64,000 nucleotides of DNA from Pomphorhynchus laevis (taxonomy: Eukaryota > Acanthocephala > Palaeacanthocephala > Echinorhynchida > Pomphorhynchidae): positions 1 through 64,000 of the forward strand of contig WNNJ02001270.1 in the NCBI GenBank assembly GCA_012934845.2, written 5' to 3'. Shown here one piece after another: positions 9,860 to 20,683 of the stretch (position 1 is the stretch's first letter; each line of letters opens with the position of its first letter). Below the pieces are notes generated by a model. The model did not search any database. It was not told the DNA's origin and worked only from the letters and a program-made list of their open reading frames with translations. The translations under genes were made by a program, and so were the position numbers.

Positions 9860-11190
9860 TAATGGCAAGTCTTCTGGAGTAAACGAGATTCGACCTAAAG
9901 TTTTGAAGCCTTCTTACGTTGCTGGCATGAAGTGGTTATCACGGATTTTCAACGTTGCATTAAAGTCGGGCAATGTTCGAAATGAGTGGCAAGCTGGGAT
10001 GGTGGTACCGATCTTTAAGAAATGTGACCGATGAGTGTGTTCCAATTATCGAGGCATCACTCATCTTTGCCAAACTGGTAAGCTATTTGTTAGGATTCTT
10101 GAGTTGAGGTACGACCTTTAGTTGAGGGACAGTTGCAAGAGGAGCAATGCGGCTTTCGTCAAAGTCGTTGAATTACAGATCAGCTCTACTCTCTCAGCTA
10201 TCCTCGAACGGTCTTGGGAGTTCGCTCAACCGGTCTACATGTGCTTTGTAGATTTGGAGAAGGTGTTTGACCGGGTTCCGCGAGATAAGTTGTGGGAGGT
10301 ACTAACGGAGTAGGGAATACCACATTATCTTCTGGTAGCGGTGGCTTCTCTGTATGAACAAAGTATGAGTTGTGTTCGTGTTTTAAGTAGAACGTTTGAA
10401 TCATTTCGAGTAGGCGTTGGGCTTCGTCAGGGTTGTTCTTTGTCTACACTTTTGTTCGAGAAAGGCTGCTCAGGCAGATGTCGGTCTTTAATTTGGTTCC
10501 ATCATTATACCATCTTGCTCTTTGTAGATGATGCTGTCTTGTTGGCTTCTTGTCCCGAGGACTTACAATGCCTACTAGATCGATTTACGATGGAATGCCA
10601 AGCGGCAGGGGTGTTGGTTAGTATCTCAAAGACTCTCTATGTGTTCGTCTCGGATTCATGTGCCATTGTCGATCCGGATTGGGGAACTGGTCCTTCCTGA
10701 TGCGGAGAATTTCAAGTATATTGGGCTATTGTTCTCGAGGGACGGCAGGAACATCAAGGAGATTGAGAAGCAGATTTGTGCAGCTAACGCAGCAATGCGT
10801 TCTTTGTACGGGTCTATCGTGGTGAAGCAGTAGTTGAGTTTTCGGGCAAAGCTTTCGGTTTACCACGCGATCTTTGTTCCTATCTTAACCTATGGTCATG
10901 AGCTTTGGGTTATGACCGAAAGGATAATATCTCGAATACAGGCGACCGAAATGAGGTTCCTTTGCGGTGTGGCCGGTTTTAGCCTCAGAAATAAGGTTAA
11001 GAATTCGGTCATCCGGAATGGACTCGGAGTAAATTCGCTGCTTCTCCACAACGAAGAAAGTCAGTTAGGTGGTTAGGACACGTTCTGAGTATGTCTAGGG
11101 ATCGCCTTCCTCAGAGGGTTTTCAAGGCCGGACTCTCTGGAAAGAAACCTTGATACTGGTGGAGAGATCAAATCTCGAAACTGGCCGAAG
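9860..11190 (+). pseudogene. LINE reverse transcriptase, broken
   Basis: RT blocks in order: GKSSGVNEIRPKVLK-like (about 9860), WQAGMVVPIFKKCDR (9990-10030), NYRGITHLCQTGKLF (10045-10090), YMCFVDLEKVFDRVP (first Asp; 10235-10280), VGLRQGCSLSTLLF (10415-10460) and LLFVDDAVLLAS (catalytic FVDD; 10515-10550). Then ENFKYIGLLFSRDGR, SFRAKLSVYHAIFVPILTYG and RLPQRVFKAGLSG. The catalytic residues are still visible but several stops and frame changes make it non-functional. Confidence 0.82.
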
Positions 11191-11355
11191 ACCGCTTTGG
11201 GCTATCTGATAGTGAACGCTGGTATGCCGCCCAATATCGCGTTGTCTGGAGTAATTTGGTTCGTGCACTGCGTCCACGACCCGACACACGGACCAGTGGT
11301 TGACAAGAAAAATCTAATATTATTATTTGTTTTTTCTTGTCAAGAAATTGTTGTA

Positions 11356-11540
11356 GTTACCAAAGCAAAAGAGTGGAACTATACTTTGATACACAAACTT
11401 GCCAAAATAAATCTAATTATAATGACGTTATCTTGTTTGCAATGCGGGATATCAATATTATAATTGTTTAACTATAAGATAGATTACATATATAAAACGA
11501 TGACCTTAATTATATAATATATTACAAAGTTTGAAGGAAT
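11356..11540. other. Non-coding tract after the LINE
   Basis: No repeat family or gene recognised here. Confidence 0.5.
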
Positions 11541-11546
11541 AGATAA

Positions 11547-12015
11547 TTGTTTACTTGTTCAGTCGATAGTAGTCAGTTATTAGTAAACGTTTGGCTTCCG
11601 AAAGCTGTTCCTAAAGATTTCATAAATAGGAAGATTATTGATTCGTACTGTGCTTATGTAGAAATTTATTCTTTAACTGGAATGGTTTATTGCTTGAAAA
11701 TTAAAAATGCAGAGTTGCAAACCAAATAATCGGAATCGACACGATGCGATCCTGATAAATGTTTAACAATAACATCTTTTAAAGGCCGAGATCGTTCTTA
11801 AGTGGGTGTAATTAAAAATTTGTAAGAGGTAATTGAACTAATTGGGAATACTGATTACAGAAATCCGTACATATAATAATGATCCATATCCAGATAGCGT
11901 CACTAAGTCTGTGGATGAATATGCGATTCGAGCAAGAAGCATTAACGTCCCAATTGAGTATGACGGTATTGATTTCACGATAAGAGTTAGCAATGATTTA
12001 AGAGTTACTCTTTAA
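11547..12015 (+). pseudogene. Decayed coding-like tract, unrecognised
   Basis: 11547-11729 is open with a balanced composition (VNVWLPKAVPKDFINRKIID, then YCAYVEIYSLTGMVYCLKI). After a gap 11890-12015 reads DPYPDSVTKSVDEYAIRARS and INVPIEYDGIDFTIRVSND before a stop. Both look like once-coding protein. I do not recognise a family. They may belong to one decayed gene or element; there is no evidence of expression. Confidence 0.35.
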
Positions 12016-12099
12016 GAAGGATGATATCAGAAAAATGATCAGGCATCCACTCAAATAGACTGATCACCCAACGTGATAAAAAATTTGCTAAATGTGGGA

Positions 12100-13570
12100 A
12101 TAGTACAGAATATTTTTCGTTAAAAATTCAAACTCAAATTCTCAAAGAATTTTTTATTCAATCTAATTTATCTACCATAATGTTCATCCACTAGACTTGT
12201 AATATGCAAGAGTAGATAATGCTTATGTTCCGATAACGCTTAAAAACAGGAAATTCATTCGCTTACTGTAGTATAAGCTGATAGTTTACTTCATCTTCTG
12301 GAACCGGATTAAAACATTTTTTGATGAACTTTTATAATGTTATTTTACTAAAGACCTTTACAACATCGCTTACTTCTTTATGGTGTCCTTATTCTATTAA
12401 AACATTATGGACTATTCAACAGAGGCGTCCGCTAGAGTGATTGCTACTCGGCTTAAATTCGAAGTTTTAATAAGTGTTCCTTATTATTCTTCAACATTTA
12501 CTACTGTTGATACTCAGGGACTGATAATCATTGCTTGTTACTTTTTAATAACAGTAGTCGCTTATCAGCGGCTAATAACACACTCTAGTGTATTTTGAAA
12601 TATCTGTTATGTGTTGGTCTTGGTTTTAATACTCTTAACAAACCAACCTATTTTGTGTGGAACAGGGAGTAGCATGATCGACATGGTTTTTTCAAATTTC
12701 GCTGCAATTGGCCAAAAAACTTCTTTGAATTCTCGGTGGAGTGTATTTCGTCGTAAACCAACCAGTTGAAATATATAAATATTACCAAAGAGCTATATGC
12801 TACAGACGTCTCGTGAGTAATTTTACTTCAGTCGACTAGTAGACATGTACAGGGTAGATTATAGTCACGTTTCAAAGCTATGATTTTATCTTTGGTGATT
12901 ACTTAAATCATAGTTTTGAGGTAGCCCATGAGTATATCCTTGATGGTTGACTGAAGAGACTTTTCTCTTTCAATAGACTTGGAACTTGGAAGATTAAAGA
13001 ATAGGGTTATGGACTTAAGTAGAAAACCAAGTTGAACCACAGAACACCGACAAATTTAAGCAGCTGTGATATGTAAGCAGCGTCTTATGGTGCGACGACT
13101 TAATCAAGCGATATATCGTAAAAGATAAGATTATCTGACATGCCGAGCTATTGGAATGTCCTGGAAACTTGATCCAGGTAGAATTTCTTCATAAAGAGTG
13201 GTTAATATCACAATAACATCATGGAAAGCACATATATCGTATTTTCTCAAGTCAAAAATATTGTCTTTAGTTGACAATGACATCGTTAGAAGACATTGAC
13301 TCATTAAGTATAATGATTTGACAATTTAACAGGTGAACAATTGAAATAAAATCTTGATATTATTGTGGAATATTGGGTATTGTGGAATATTGGGTCGAAT
13401 TATTTAATATAATTCTGAATGAGTCAAATTTTCTGACGTTATTTTAACAAGTTACGGTTAAAAGGTTACTTAAGGTAGACGGGAATCATAATAATATGCT
13501 TATAAATATTATTATAAATATATACCCATTTTTAATCGCATTTTTGACGAGATCCATCTTGCAAGCTTCT
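12100..13570. other. Stretch without a recognised gene
   Basis: AT-rich sequence with short open frames only; 13000-13250 may be the decayed upstream part of the LINE remnant that follows. Confidence 0.5.
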
Positions 13571-13579
13571 TAAAGTTAA

Positions 13580-13765
13580 ATGGCAACCCTCGAATATATT
13601 TATTGAGTCCGTTGTTGTTTGATATGTTTATATTAAATATCCTTATAGCTTTAAGTCGAACGGGTGCTTGATGTCTCCTTTATGCAGACAACTTACCCAT
13701 TTATTATTTTGCTCAAGCGGCAATTCAATCTGGATTAAATCTCGGCTTGCCTAAGGCTTATCCGT
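13580..13765 (+). mobile_element. Decayed LINE reverse transcriptase fragment
   Basis: The forward strand reads LLSPLLFDMFILNILIALSR and, after a stop, CLLYADNLPIYYFAQAAIQS. These match the RT blocks G.p..LSPLLF..YI.dl and LLYADDl....... of non-LTR elements. Only the palm core is recognisable. Confidence 0.6.
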
Positions 13766-13769
13766 AGAA

Positions 13770-14940
13770 TGTCAGGATCTGACCGTTGTCAATCTCAAGG
13801 CTATTTTTAAAATCATGAGATTTATAGAACAAATTCTTGTTTTACAAAAAAGTGCCATCATCGAACTTGGATTTTCCATTTTTATTTGAGCTGCAACAAA
13901 AATTTAGTCCTACGTAAGTGAATATTTTTTCAATAAATTATTTGATGTTTATTATTTAATCAAAATATCTAGGTGGATAAGATCATTTCTATAGATTCTG
14001 ACCATATACCTCCTTCTGCCGTTTTGTTACATATTATGAATGAAAAGTACTTCTAAGGGATCTCTTGTATGTAGATTATCGTTATACGGAAATCATCATA
14101 AATATTGTCGACATGATTACAAGTCATATGTGCAGGCATTTTGGTGTATATTTTGTAACGACAGCTGCATTGATCTATTGCCCTATTCTTGGAAGATTCT
14201 CACTGAGCCAGATTGATAGGCTAACAAGATAATTACCAATAACAAGTTTACTTTATCGGTTGCATCCAGCTTATCGGTGTCCGTCATTATGGAAAACAAA
14301 CTGTAAAAAAGTTCAGCGGATATCCTAAAATTTTCAATCAGCGGATATCATAGCAAATTTTATTTCGGAAAATACTGTGCTTATTCGTTGCATATATGCT
14401 GCTGTGCAATATTAAAATCGAAACCTATGTGCTAAAGATAGACAGAATCTTGAAAATACTGATTTGATATTTTGACTTGGTCTTGTTGCCCTTGACCGCA
14501 ATTTGTATTCATAATTATACATTTTAATTTATATGAAGGCTGCAATCTGCACTTTGAGTACGACAACAACCATATAAATATAAAATATTTTGTTAAAAGT
14601 TTAAAAATTCGAGAGTACAATACATGTATTATTGTTTTAGTACAATTGTTTTATTGCACCTAAGTCAGCCATCCTACAATGTCGGAATGACTCAGCATTG
14701 ATTAGTCAAGTCAATGTCGTTTAGTAATCATGTCAAAACAACTATTAGGCCAAAAAGCATTTAGTACGACTCATTACATTAATTATGATAACCCCTCTTA
14801 TTAGTTACGGATAATTTTTAAACGAAACAACAGGATTGACATTGTATCTAAGAAATTAAATGAGCAATGTTCTTCAAGATGTAAAATCGTCGCAATAATT
14901 GTAAATAAGCAAACTTATAAATTAAAATAGCATTTAAAGC
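13770..14940. other. Stretch without a recognised gene
   Basis: Near 14125-14230 a short forward open stretch (MCRHFGVYFVTTAALIYCPI) looks weakly coding, but has no family match that I can see. The rest shows nothing. Confidence 0.4.
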
Positions 14941-14943
14941 AGG

Positions 14944-15305
14944 TTAGGAATGCGTGTCTTGTTCTGTGGCAAAACTTGAATTAGATATATCCTGAACTAT
15001 AACCAAAAAGTTGGCTCCTATATTTTGTTTGTCTGAACAAAGCATCGGTAAGCCATCGACATCGAACGAAAGATAGTTGCACGGAAATTTTACTGATTCC
15101 AGCACGACATACATAGGGTCATCGTAGCAATCATAAATGATCCATTCTGTCTCCTTCGGTGGGTTTAAATGTGGTTGGATATGTTTTACCGCTGCACCGT
15201 GAATAGGATCAAATGATATAAAATTGTAACTGTTGTGCAAACTAAATTTGAACGTTACATTATCATTAGAAGTGAAAATTTGACATATAATTGTATACCA
15301 TGTGC
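14944..15305 (-). CDS. Last exon of an unrecognised host gene
   Basis: On the minus strand an open frame runs from a good 3' splice site (polypyrimidine TTTTTTTATTTGTAAG, ending at 15306) to a stop at 14944. It starts in phase with ACA TGG TAT, giving TWYTIICQIFTSNDNVTFKF, later KETEWIIYDCYDDPMYVVLE, FPCNYLSFDVDGLPMLC and IGANFLVIVQDI. It encodes about 119 residues with three or four cysteines and alternating hydrophobic stretches that suggest beta strands. The shorter frame that begins at 15240 starts at TTG and is not a real start. No signal peptide or membrane segment is in this exon. The upstream exons were not found. A lipocalin-like or other beta-rich secreted protein is possible but unproven. 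Confidence 0.55.
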
Positions 15306-15429
15306 CTTACAAATAAAAAAAATCACAAATATTTTTCAAGAGATTTTAAAAATAGTTATTCAAAAATTTGGTTTCTATCAAATAAAAAGTGTTGTCTTTC
15401 TTGTGATTTTTCCTTTGTAGGGAATCATT

Positions 15430-17880
15430 TTTAGTGGTCTATCAGACACTATATAAATTAAATTATTTAATTTATAAATTGATATTTTTTAAACATAACA
15501 TTTAAATTTAGAAATGCAACTATACAGTATCCAGGTTAACATTATTACATTATTCAATATTAGATAATGCCCAACACTAGAGCAATAGCGAAATAATAAA
15601 TCCAATATAATGTACAGTATAATATAATATAATAATATAATTCATGTATTATATATTATATTTTATATAATATAATCCAGTATCCAATATAGTGATACAT
15701 TATAATACATTATCCAAGTTAACATTGTTATACATTATCAAAGTTAACTATATAATTTATTTTTATAATTTATTTTTATATAATTTCATATAATTTACTT
15801 AAAATTTACTACAATATTAAATTGAGAATAGAGCAATAGCGAAATAATAAAATACCAATGATATTTTATTTGAAGAAACATCAAATACTCTTTGTACTTT
15901 GTTATCTCATCAATTAGTGGGTCGATAATTAGTAATACTGTAAATACATATGCAATATATCCAATTTAACACATACATATGCTTACAAAACGACACTTAG
16001 CATTAATGCACTTAGAATAATGCTATATTATCATGGATAACTACTTAAGTAGTATTTTACAGATCAACATTGCTATTTTTGTATACGTACACGCTAATGA
16101 TCAATACATATTCACATGTTCTATTCATCTGTTCAATTTAATGTGTCAAATTCTCGACACGTGTTTGTCAAATCCCTTGGTTTTGTACTTAAGGCACTGT
16201 AAAAAATACTTAAAAATATGCGAATTATTTTGTAAATAAACCTTTTTTATAAGGTGTTGTGATTGCTGAATTGAAGTATACAAGTCGTGAACGCCAAACA
16301 ATATGACGAAGAATCACGTCGCAGTAGGAGAATTACTGATCGTAGATTGGATATAAAAGGAAATCGATAAACTGATACGGCGGTAACTTATACACTTAAT
16401 CACAAATTAAAGATTCGGTAAAATTAAATCCCATAGACACTTTCAATCTAAATTATGAGACATGCCCAAACACTTGTAACTAAGTCATGATTATAACACT
16501 TTGGTGGATTTATCTTATTTCTTCTATTTGCGAAATAAGATAAATTATTAATTCATATATAGACACATCTGTACCCATTAAACCACTTCGCTTTGATTTC
16601 CACTTAATCACAAATACAAGGATTTATTTAATTATAAAAGGATTATAAAAGGATTTATTTGATTTCGTTATCAACTGATAAGTTAGCAACGGAGTAAATT
16701 TTGGAATTTTATTTATCGTGGTCTAATGATAAATTATTATTAATATCCATTTTTCAAATTAATTTGCTATTATAAAGAGCTAAATTGTATCGGAAATCAA
16801 TATATAAATATAATTAATATATTAATCAATATAATTAATACGTTCGGTTATAGTTGATCAATACATGCAAAGTTAAGACAACACACTAAAAAGAACACTA
16901 TATTAGCATGTTCATCGAGTAACTATACCGGTTCAATAAAAATTAATTTAAATCATATAAATTAACTTCTCATTTTATATTTGTATTGCGTTTTCTATAA
17001 AAAATGTATTATGTTCATCTTTAAATAAATCTTCAATTATTTCAATTTAAAATTAATTTTAGAGAAACAATGATTGTATATTTTACTGTAAAATGGTCCG
17101 AAATGTTACTAATATAATAAACTAGAAATATTTAATTAATCAATTTATTTAATTTTATTAATAATAAATTAATACCATATTTGCTGAATATATTTGCATA
17201 TTACACTAAAATAGATTATTTAAACGATTCGACAATTTATTGTAATTAAACTGAGATTTAATTATTTAATTTAATTAATTTAATTAAACTGAGACAAAAG
17301 TTCAAGTTGTTAGATCGCATCACATTATTCTCTGATAAAATCAAATTCAGCTTTCCAAGTCATTATTTTACGTCACCATAAGACAACCGTAAGTTCACCT
17401 ACTCTAAGAAAAATAAAGATGATATTTTTGAAACTACATCGGGTATATTTTTTATATATAACGCTACTTTTTGTAAGTATTACTCACATTCAGGAGCATT
17501 CAAAAAAAAACAAAAACCTGGTGAGGTTTCAAAGTTGTCACTTTGAAAACACTTCAGTTTGCGTTACAACTTTTACTTGCACGTGAAACGACGGCGTTGT
17601 TATAAAGTCATTGATATTTATACGAAATTTCAATTGAACTTCACACATATTGTTCACTTTTTGTCTGAATCATCAAACAATGGAGAGCATTGCACGTGAT
17701 TAAATTCGCGATATAAGGTAAAACTTAAAATGTTCTGAAAATTCACAATTACATATTAAAACCGATTGTGCTGTTTTTAAAACTACTAGTTTGAACAACA
17801 TAAGAAATGTTTTCACATTTGTAAACTTATTTTTGTCTCTGCCATTATACTAGATTAACGAGAAATTCGTTAGAATAATG
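15430..17880. other. AT-rich intergenic region
   Basis: The phrase GAGCAATAGCGAAATAATAAA occurs near 15580 and 15833, and CATTATCCAAGTTAACATT-like repeats lie at 15525-15750. No gene is supported. Open frames at 16033-16239 are low-complexity. Confidence 0.55.
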
Positions 17881-18023
17881 TTTAAATCCAATTATATATG
17901 TCACTATGTTTTTCTCATGAAGAGGCATAAACACCAGGCAGCATTCTATACATCTTCATCAGACCAATATATATACCCGAATTATTCTCGCAATATTCAA
18001 AGTCGCTACGTATGCCCAGTCAT

Positions 18024-18112
18024 CCTATGTGTGACGACAAACTTCAATAATGGTAGACGCGTTTCGCTCTAACGGAGCTCATCAGTATCGTGACTTTAAT
18101 AATCATCATAGG
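18024..18112 (-). ncRNA. Hammerhead ribozyme, type I, unit 1
   Basis: Minus strand: CTGATGA (18086-18080), stem II GCUC-CGUUA-GAGC, then CGAAAC (18065-18060), a tiny stem III, and the cleavage triplet GUC (18058-18056). All universally conserved core residues are present. The inner stem I (ACGAUA with UACCAU) has two mismatches, but an outer helix CCUAUG/CAUAGG (18107-18112 with 18024-18029) closes it. The very short stem III is the minimal kind that usually works best as a dimer in tandem RNA. Confidence 0.85.
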
Positions 18113-18486
18113 CACCTTAACACACGCTTAAACAATGTTTAAAGCTTGAAAAACAGAACTACACTTAATCTGAATCATCAGAGGAAATTTAGCATAAGCT
18201 CTGTGCATGGCAGTGCGTATTGCAGTTTAACCATGCATCAGGCACTAAATTCCTTTTAATAGAAATGCTGTTTTACAGAGACACTTTAAAGTGTACAAAT
18301 ATATAAAATATAATTTGTTGTTACACCTGCCCTATGACACACAATGGTATACTCGTAAATAAATCACTATGTTCTCCTCATAAAGAGGCATAAACACCAG
18401 GCAGCATTCTATATATCCTCATCAGACTAAGAAATAGAACCGAATTATTCTCGCAATATTCAAAGTCGCTACGTATGCCTAGTCAT

Positions 18487-18576
18487 CCTATGTGTGACAA
18501 CAAAATTCAACAACGGTAGACGCGTTTCGCTTTAACGGAGCTCATCAGTACCGTGACTTTAATAATCATCCATGGG
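18487..18576 (-). ncRNA. Hammerhead ribozyme, type I, unit 2
   Basis: The core is as in unit 1: CTGATGA (18548-18542), CGAAAC, and GUC at 18521-18519. The inner stem I is perfect here, ACGGUA with UACCGU (18554-18549 and 18518-18513). Stem II has one mismatch at its loop end (GCUC with AAGC). The outer helix is weakened. Confidence 0.85.
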
Positions 18577-18949
18577 CACCTTAACACACGCTTAAACAAT
18601 GTCTAAAGCTTGAAAACCAGAACTACCCTTAATCTGAATCATCAGAGGAAATTTAGCATAAGCTCTGTGCATGACAGTGCGTATTGCGGTTTTACCATGC
18701 ATCAGGCACTAAATTCCTTTTAATAGAAATGCTGTTTTACAGAGACACTTTAAAGTGTACAAATATATAAAATATAATTTGTTGTTACACCTGCCCTAGG
18801 ACACACAATGGTATACTCGTAAATAAATCACTATGTTTTCCTCATGAAGAGGCATAAACACCAGGCAGCATTATATATATCTTCATCAGACCAATATATA
18901 TAACCGAATTATTCTCGCAATATTCAAAGTCGCTACGTATGCCCAGTCA

Positions 18950-19040
18950 TCCTATGTGTGACGACAAACTTCAACAACGGTAGACGCGTTTCGCTCTAAC
19001 GGAGCTCATCAGTATCGTGACTTTAATAACCATCATAGGC
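18950..19040 (-). ncRNA. Hammerhead ribozyme, type I, unit 3
   Basis: CTGATGA (19013-19007), perfect stem II GCUC/GAGC, CGAAAC, and GUC (18985-18983). The inner stem I has a single mismatch (ACGAUA with UACCGU). The outer CCUAUG/CAUAGG helix is present as in unit 1. Confidence 0.85.
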
Positions 19041-19379
19041 ACCTTAACACACGCTTAAACAATGTTTAAAGCTCGAAAAACAGAACTACTCTTAATCTAA
19101 ATCATCAGAGGAAATTTAGCATAAGCACTGTGCATGGCGCGTATCGCCGTTTAACCAAGCGTCAGGCACTAAATTCTTTTAAATAGAAATGCTGTATAAC
19201 AGGGGCACGTTCATGTGTACAAATATATAAAATATAATTTGTTGTCACACCTGCCCTGGGACATCCAATAATGTACTCATAAATAAATCACTGTTATCCT
19301 CACAAGGAAGCATAAACATCTATATATTTTCTGTTATGTTGGATTAGCTGCTATCCGGGACCTGTAGATTCAATCATAT

Positions 19380-19525
19380 ATTTATTTTTATAGAACAATA
19401 CCGGCAATTGACAATAATTTATTTAACGACGTTTCGACCTTATGGTGTTCAGGTTATTGTATGTATTTATAACCAAGAAACTTTTTACCTGGTAGAAGTT
19501 TCTTGGTTATAAATACTTACAATCT
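19380..19525. mobile_element. PLE terminal hairpin with hammerhead-like motif
   Basis: The minus strand of 19425-19457 reads CCTGAACACC.ATAAGG.TCGAAACGTC, i.e. a hammerhead-like terminus with stem II ACC/GGU. It is followed at 19465-19518 by a ~20-bp inverted repeat (TATTTATAACCAAGAAACT and its complement). The same plan, with related sequence, appears at 46150-46305. This is the signature of PLE terminal repeats in opposed orientation. It starts ~60 bp after the retrozyme-like array. Confidence 0.6.
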
Positions 19526-19529
19526 AGTT

Positions 19530-20134
19530 TATAAAATTAGGCAGTAGTAAACTTTTAACCTTTTATTTGTTTATATATTTCAATTTATTTGTATATTGTT
19601 ATGAAAACATTAAATCTCGATTAAATTCGCTTTAATATTTTAAAGGTAGAATTATAGCAAGAATTTTTGCACGTAATGCCCTCGACGATTTTGTCTATTT
19701 CTTTAGGATTAAAATAAAACTATACTCTGAAGTAAAAAAATATTGAAAGAAAACTAAAACTGAACCGATAGAAAAAAGAAGAGTGAAACGATATTTTTAT
19801 CTATTGAAAATATGCTAATTATCAATTTTTTATTTTTATATATTAATATAAAAATTATATGAAAATATATATTAATATAAAAATTTATCAAATTTTTTAT
19901 TTTTATTTAAGTGCAATTTTATTTTGTGCATTTTGATAATCAAATGTATATTCTATATTTAAGAATATATAGTTTAAATATAGTATAAATATTTGTAACT
20001 CGTTATTATTTTAATTATTTTAACTTATTATTTTAAATTTACATTCAATAGCAAATTATAATTACTAAAATTACTTAAATTCTTGTGTATTAAGCAAGCC
20101 TTTTAAATTTTTTAAATATCGTCGAAATTTATAA
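19530..20134. other. AT-rich tract without a gene
   Basis: Runs of A/T with no supported feature. Confidence 0.6.
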
Positions 20135-20276
20135 TTTATAATTTTAACATAATATAATATAAATAAGAATTTAAAATAATCTCCCTTTTTATAGAGAAGT
20201 GATTATTATTGACATAACGGAATCAGCATCGATTGACATGTATTACGCTTGTCAGTAGCACTCAAGATATTTTCTG
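20135..20276 (+). repeat. ~142-bp direct repeat, left copy
   Basis: It matches 21757-21900 at about 93% by eye, sharing AATCTCCCTTTTTATAGAGA, TTGACATGTATTACGCTTGT and CAGTAGCACTCAAGATATTT. The pair flanks the small gene at 20684-21061. Confidence 0.8.
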
Positions 20277-20683
20277 TAATTTTTATCAAATATAAATATT
20301 ATGGTCATCGTACAATATATTATAATATAATATAATTATACAATTGTGATATTATTTTCTATTCATTAAATACTAAATTATCAAACAACCTTTAGAATTT
20401 TAAAAATGTAGTTTCAACTTGCTGATATAAATTGCAGATATTAATTTCAATTTGCTGATATCAAAATTATATAAATGATAAAATTTATTATAATTTAATA
20501 AATTAATTTTATTTCCCGAGAAATAAAATTTTTACTAATTTCTTTTGTATAAAATAAATGCCATAAATGAAAAATAATTCGAACTTATGCCTCGCATTGC
20601 CTTTAAAATTAAAGTTTCATTGGTAATAAAGTGTGCAAACATTTGCAAACTTTTGCTGATTATTAATGGACATATTTAAAAAA

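Larger units (their letters stand above)
7872..11355 (+). mobile_element. APE-type LINE, near full length, broken (RTE/Rex-like family)
   Basis: After a 5' region with two ~130-bp tandem units (8037-8300), an APE endonuclease is readable (8490-9150), then a linker, then reverse transcriptase (9870-11080). The C-terminal block has ILTYGHELWVMTERI and CGVAGFSL. The ORF is cut into at least eight frames by stops and shifts. The 3' end (TTCTTGTCAAGAAATTGTTG near 11350) is shared with the minus-strand copy ending at 49013. The protein style is the widespread family found in fish and invertebrates, with a C-terminal ALYG/TYGHELWVM..E block. Exact clade is not certain. Confidence 0.82.
17902..19318 (-). 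repeat. Tandem array of ~463-bp hammerhead-ribozyme units (retrozyme-like)
   Basis: Three full units start at 17902, 18365 and 18829, with a 30-bp start of a fourth at 19289. Each holds CACTATGTT..., GGCATAAACACCAGGCAGCA, a hammerhead core on the minus strand, then CACACGCTTAAACAATG, and TACACCTGCCCT near the end. The units have no ORF. Identity is about 90-95% by eye. Distances between predicted cleavage sites are 463 and 464 nt, so a minus-strand transcript would yield monomers of that size. Published animal retrozymes have this plan (tandem units with small type I hammerheads, giving circular RNAs) and are linked to PLEs. Expression here is inferred. Confidence 0.85.

Noticed and set aside
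14944-15240. Start of the 15-kb gene at 15240
   Set aside because: That start is TTG; the frame stays open upstream to a splice acceptor at 15306, so it is an internal or last exon.
14944-15305. Firm lipocalin assignment
   Set aside because: A TWY near the exon start and beta-like pattern hint at it, but no cysteine pattern or second motif confirms it.
16033-16239. 68-aa forward ORF
   Set aside because: No conservation, repeat or splice evidence; expected by chance in AT-rich DNA.
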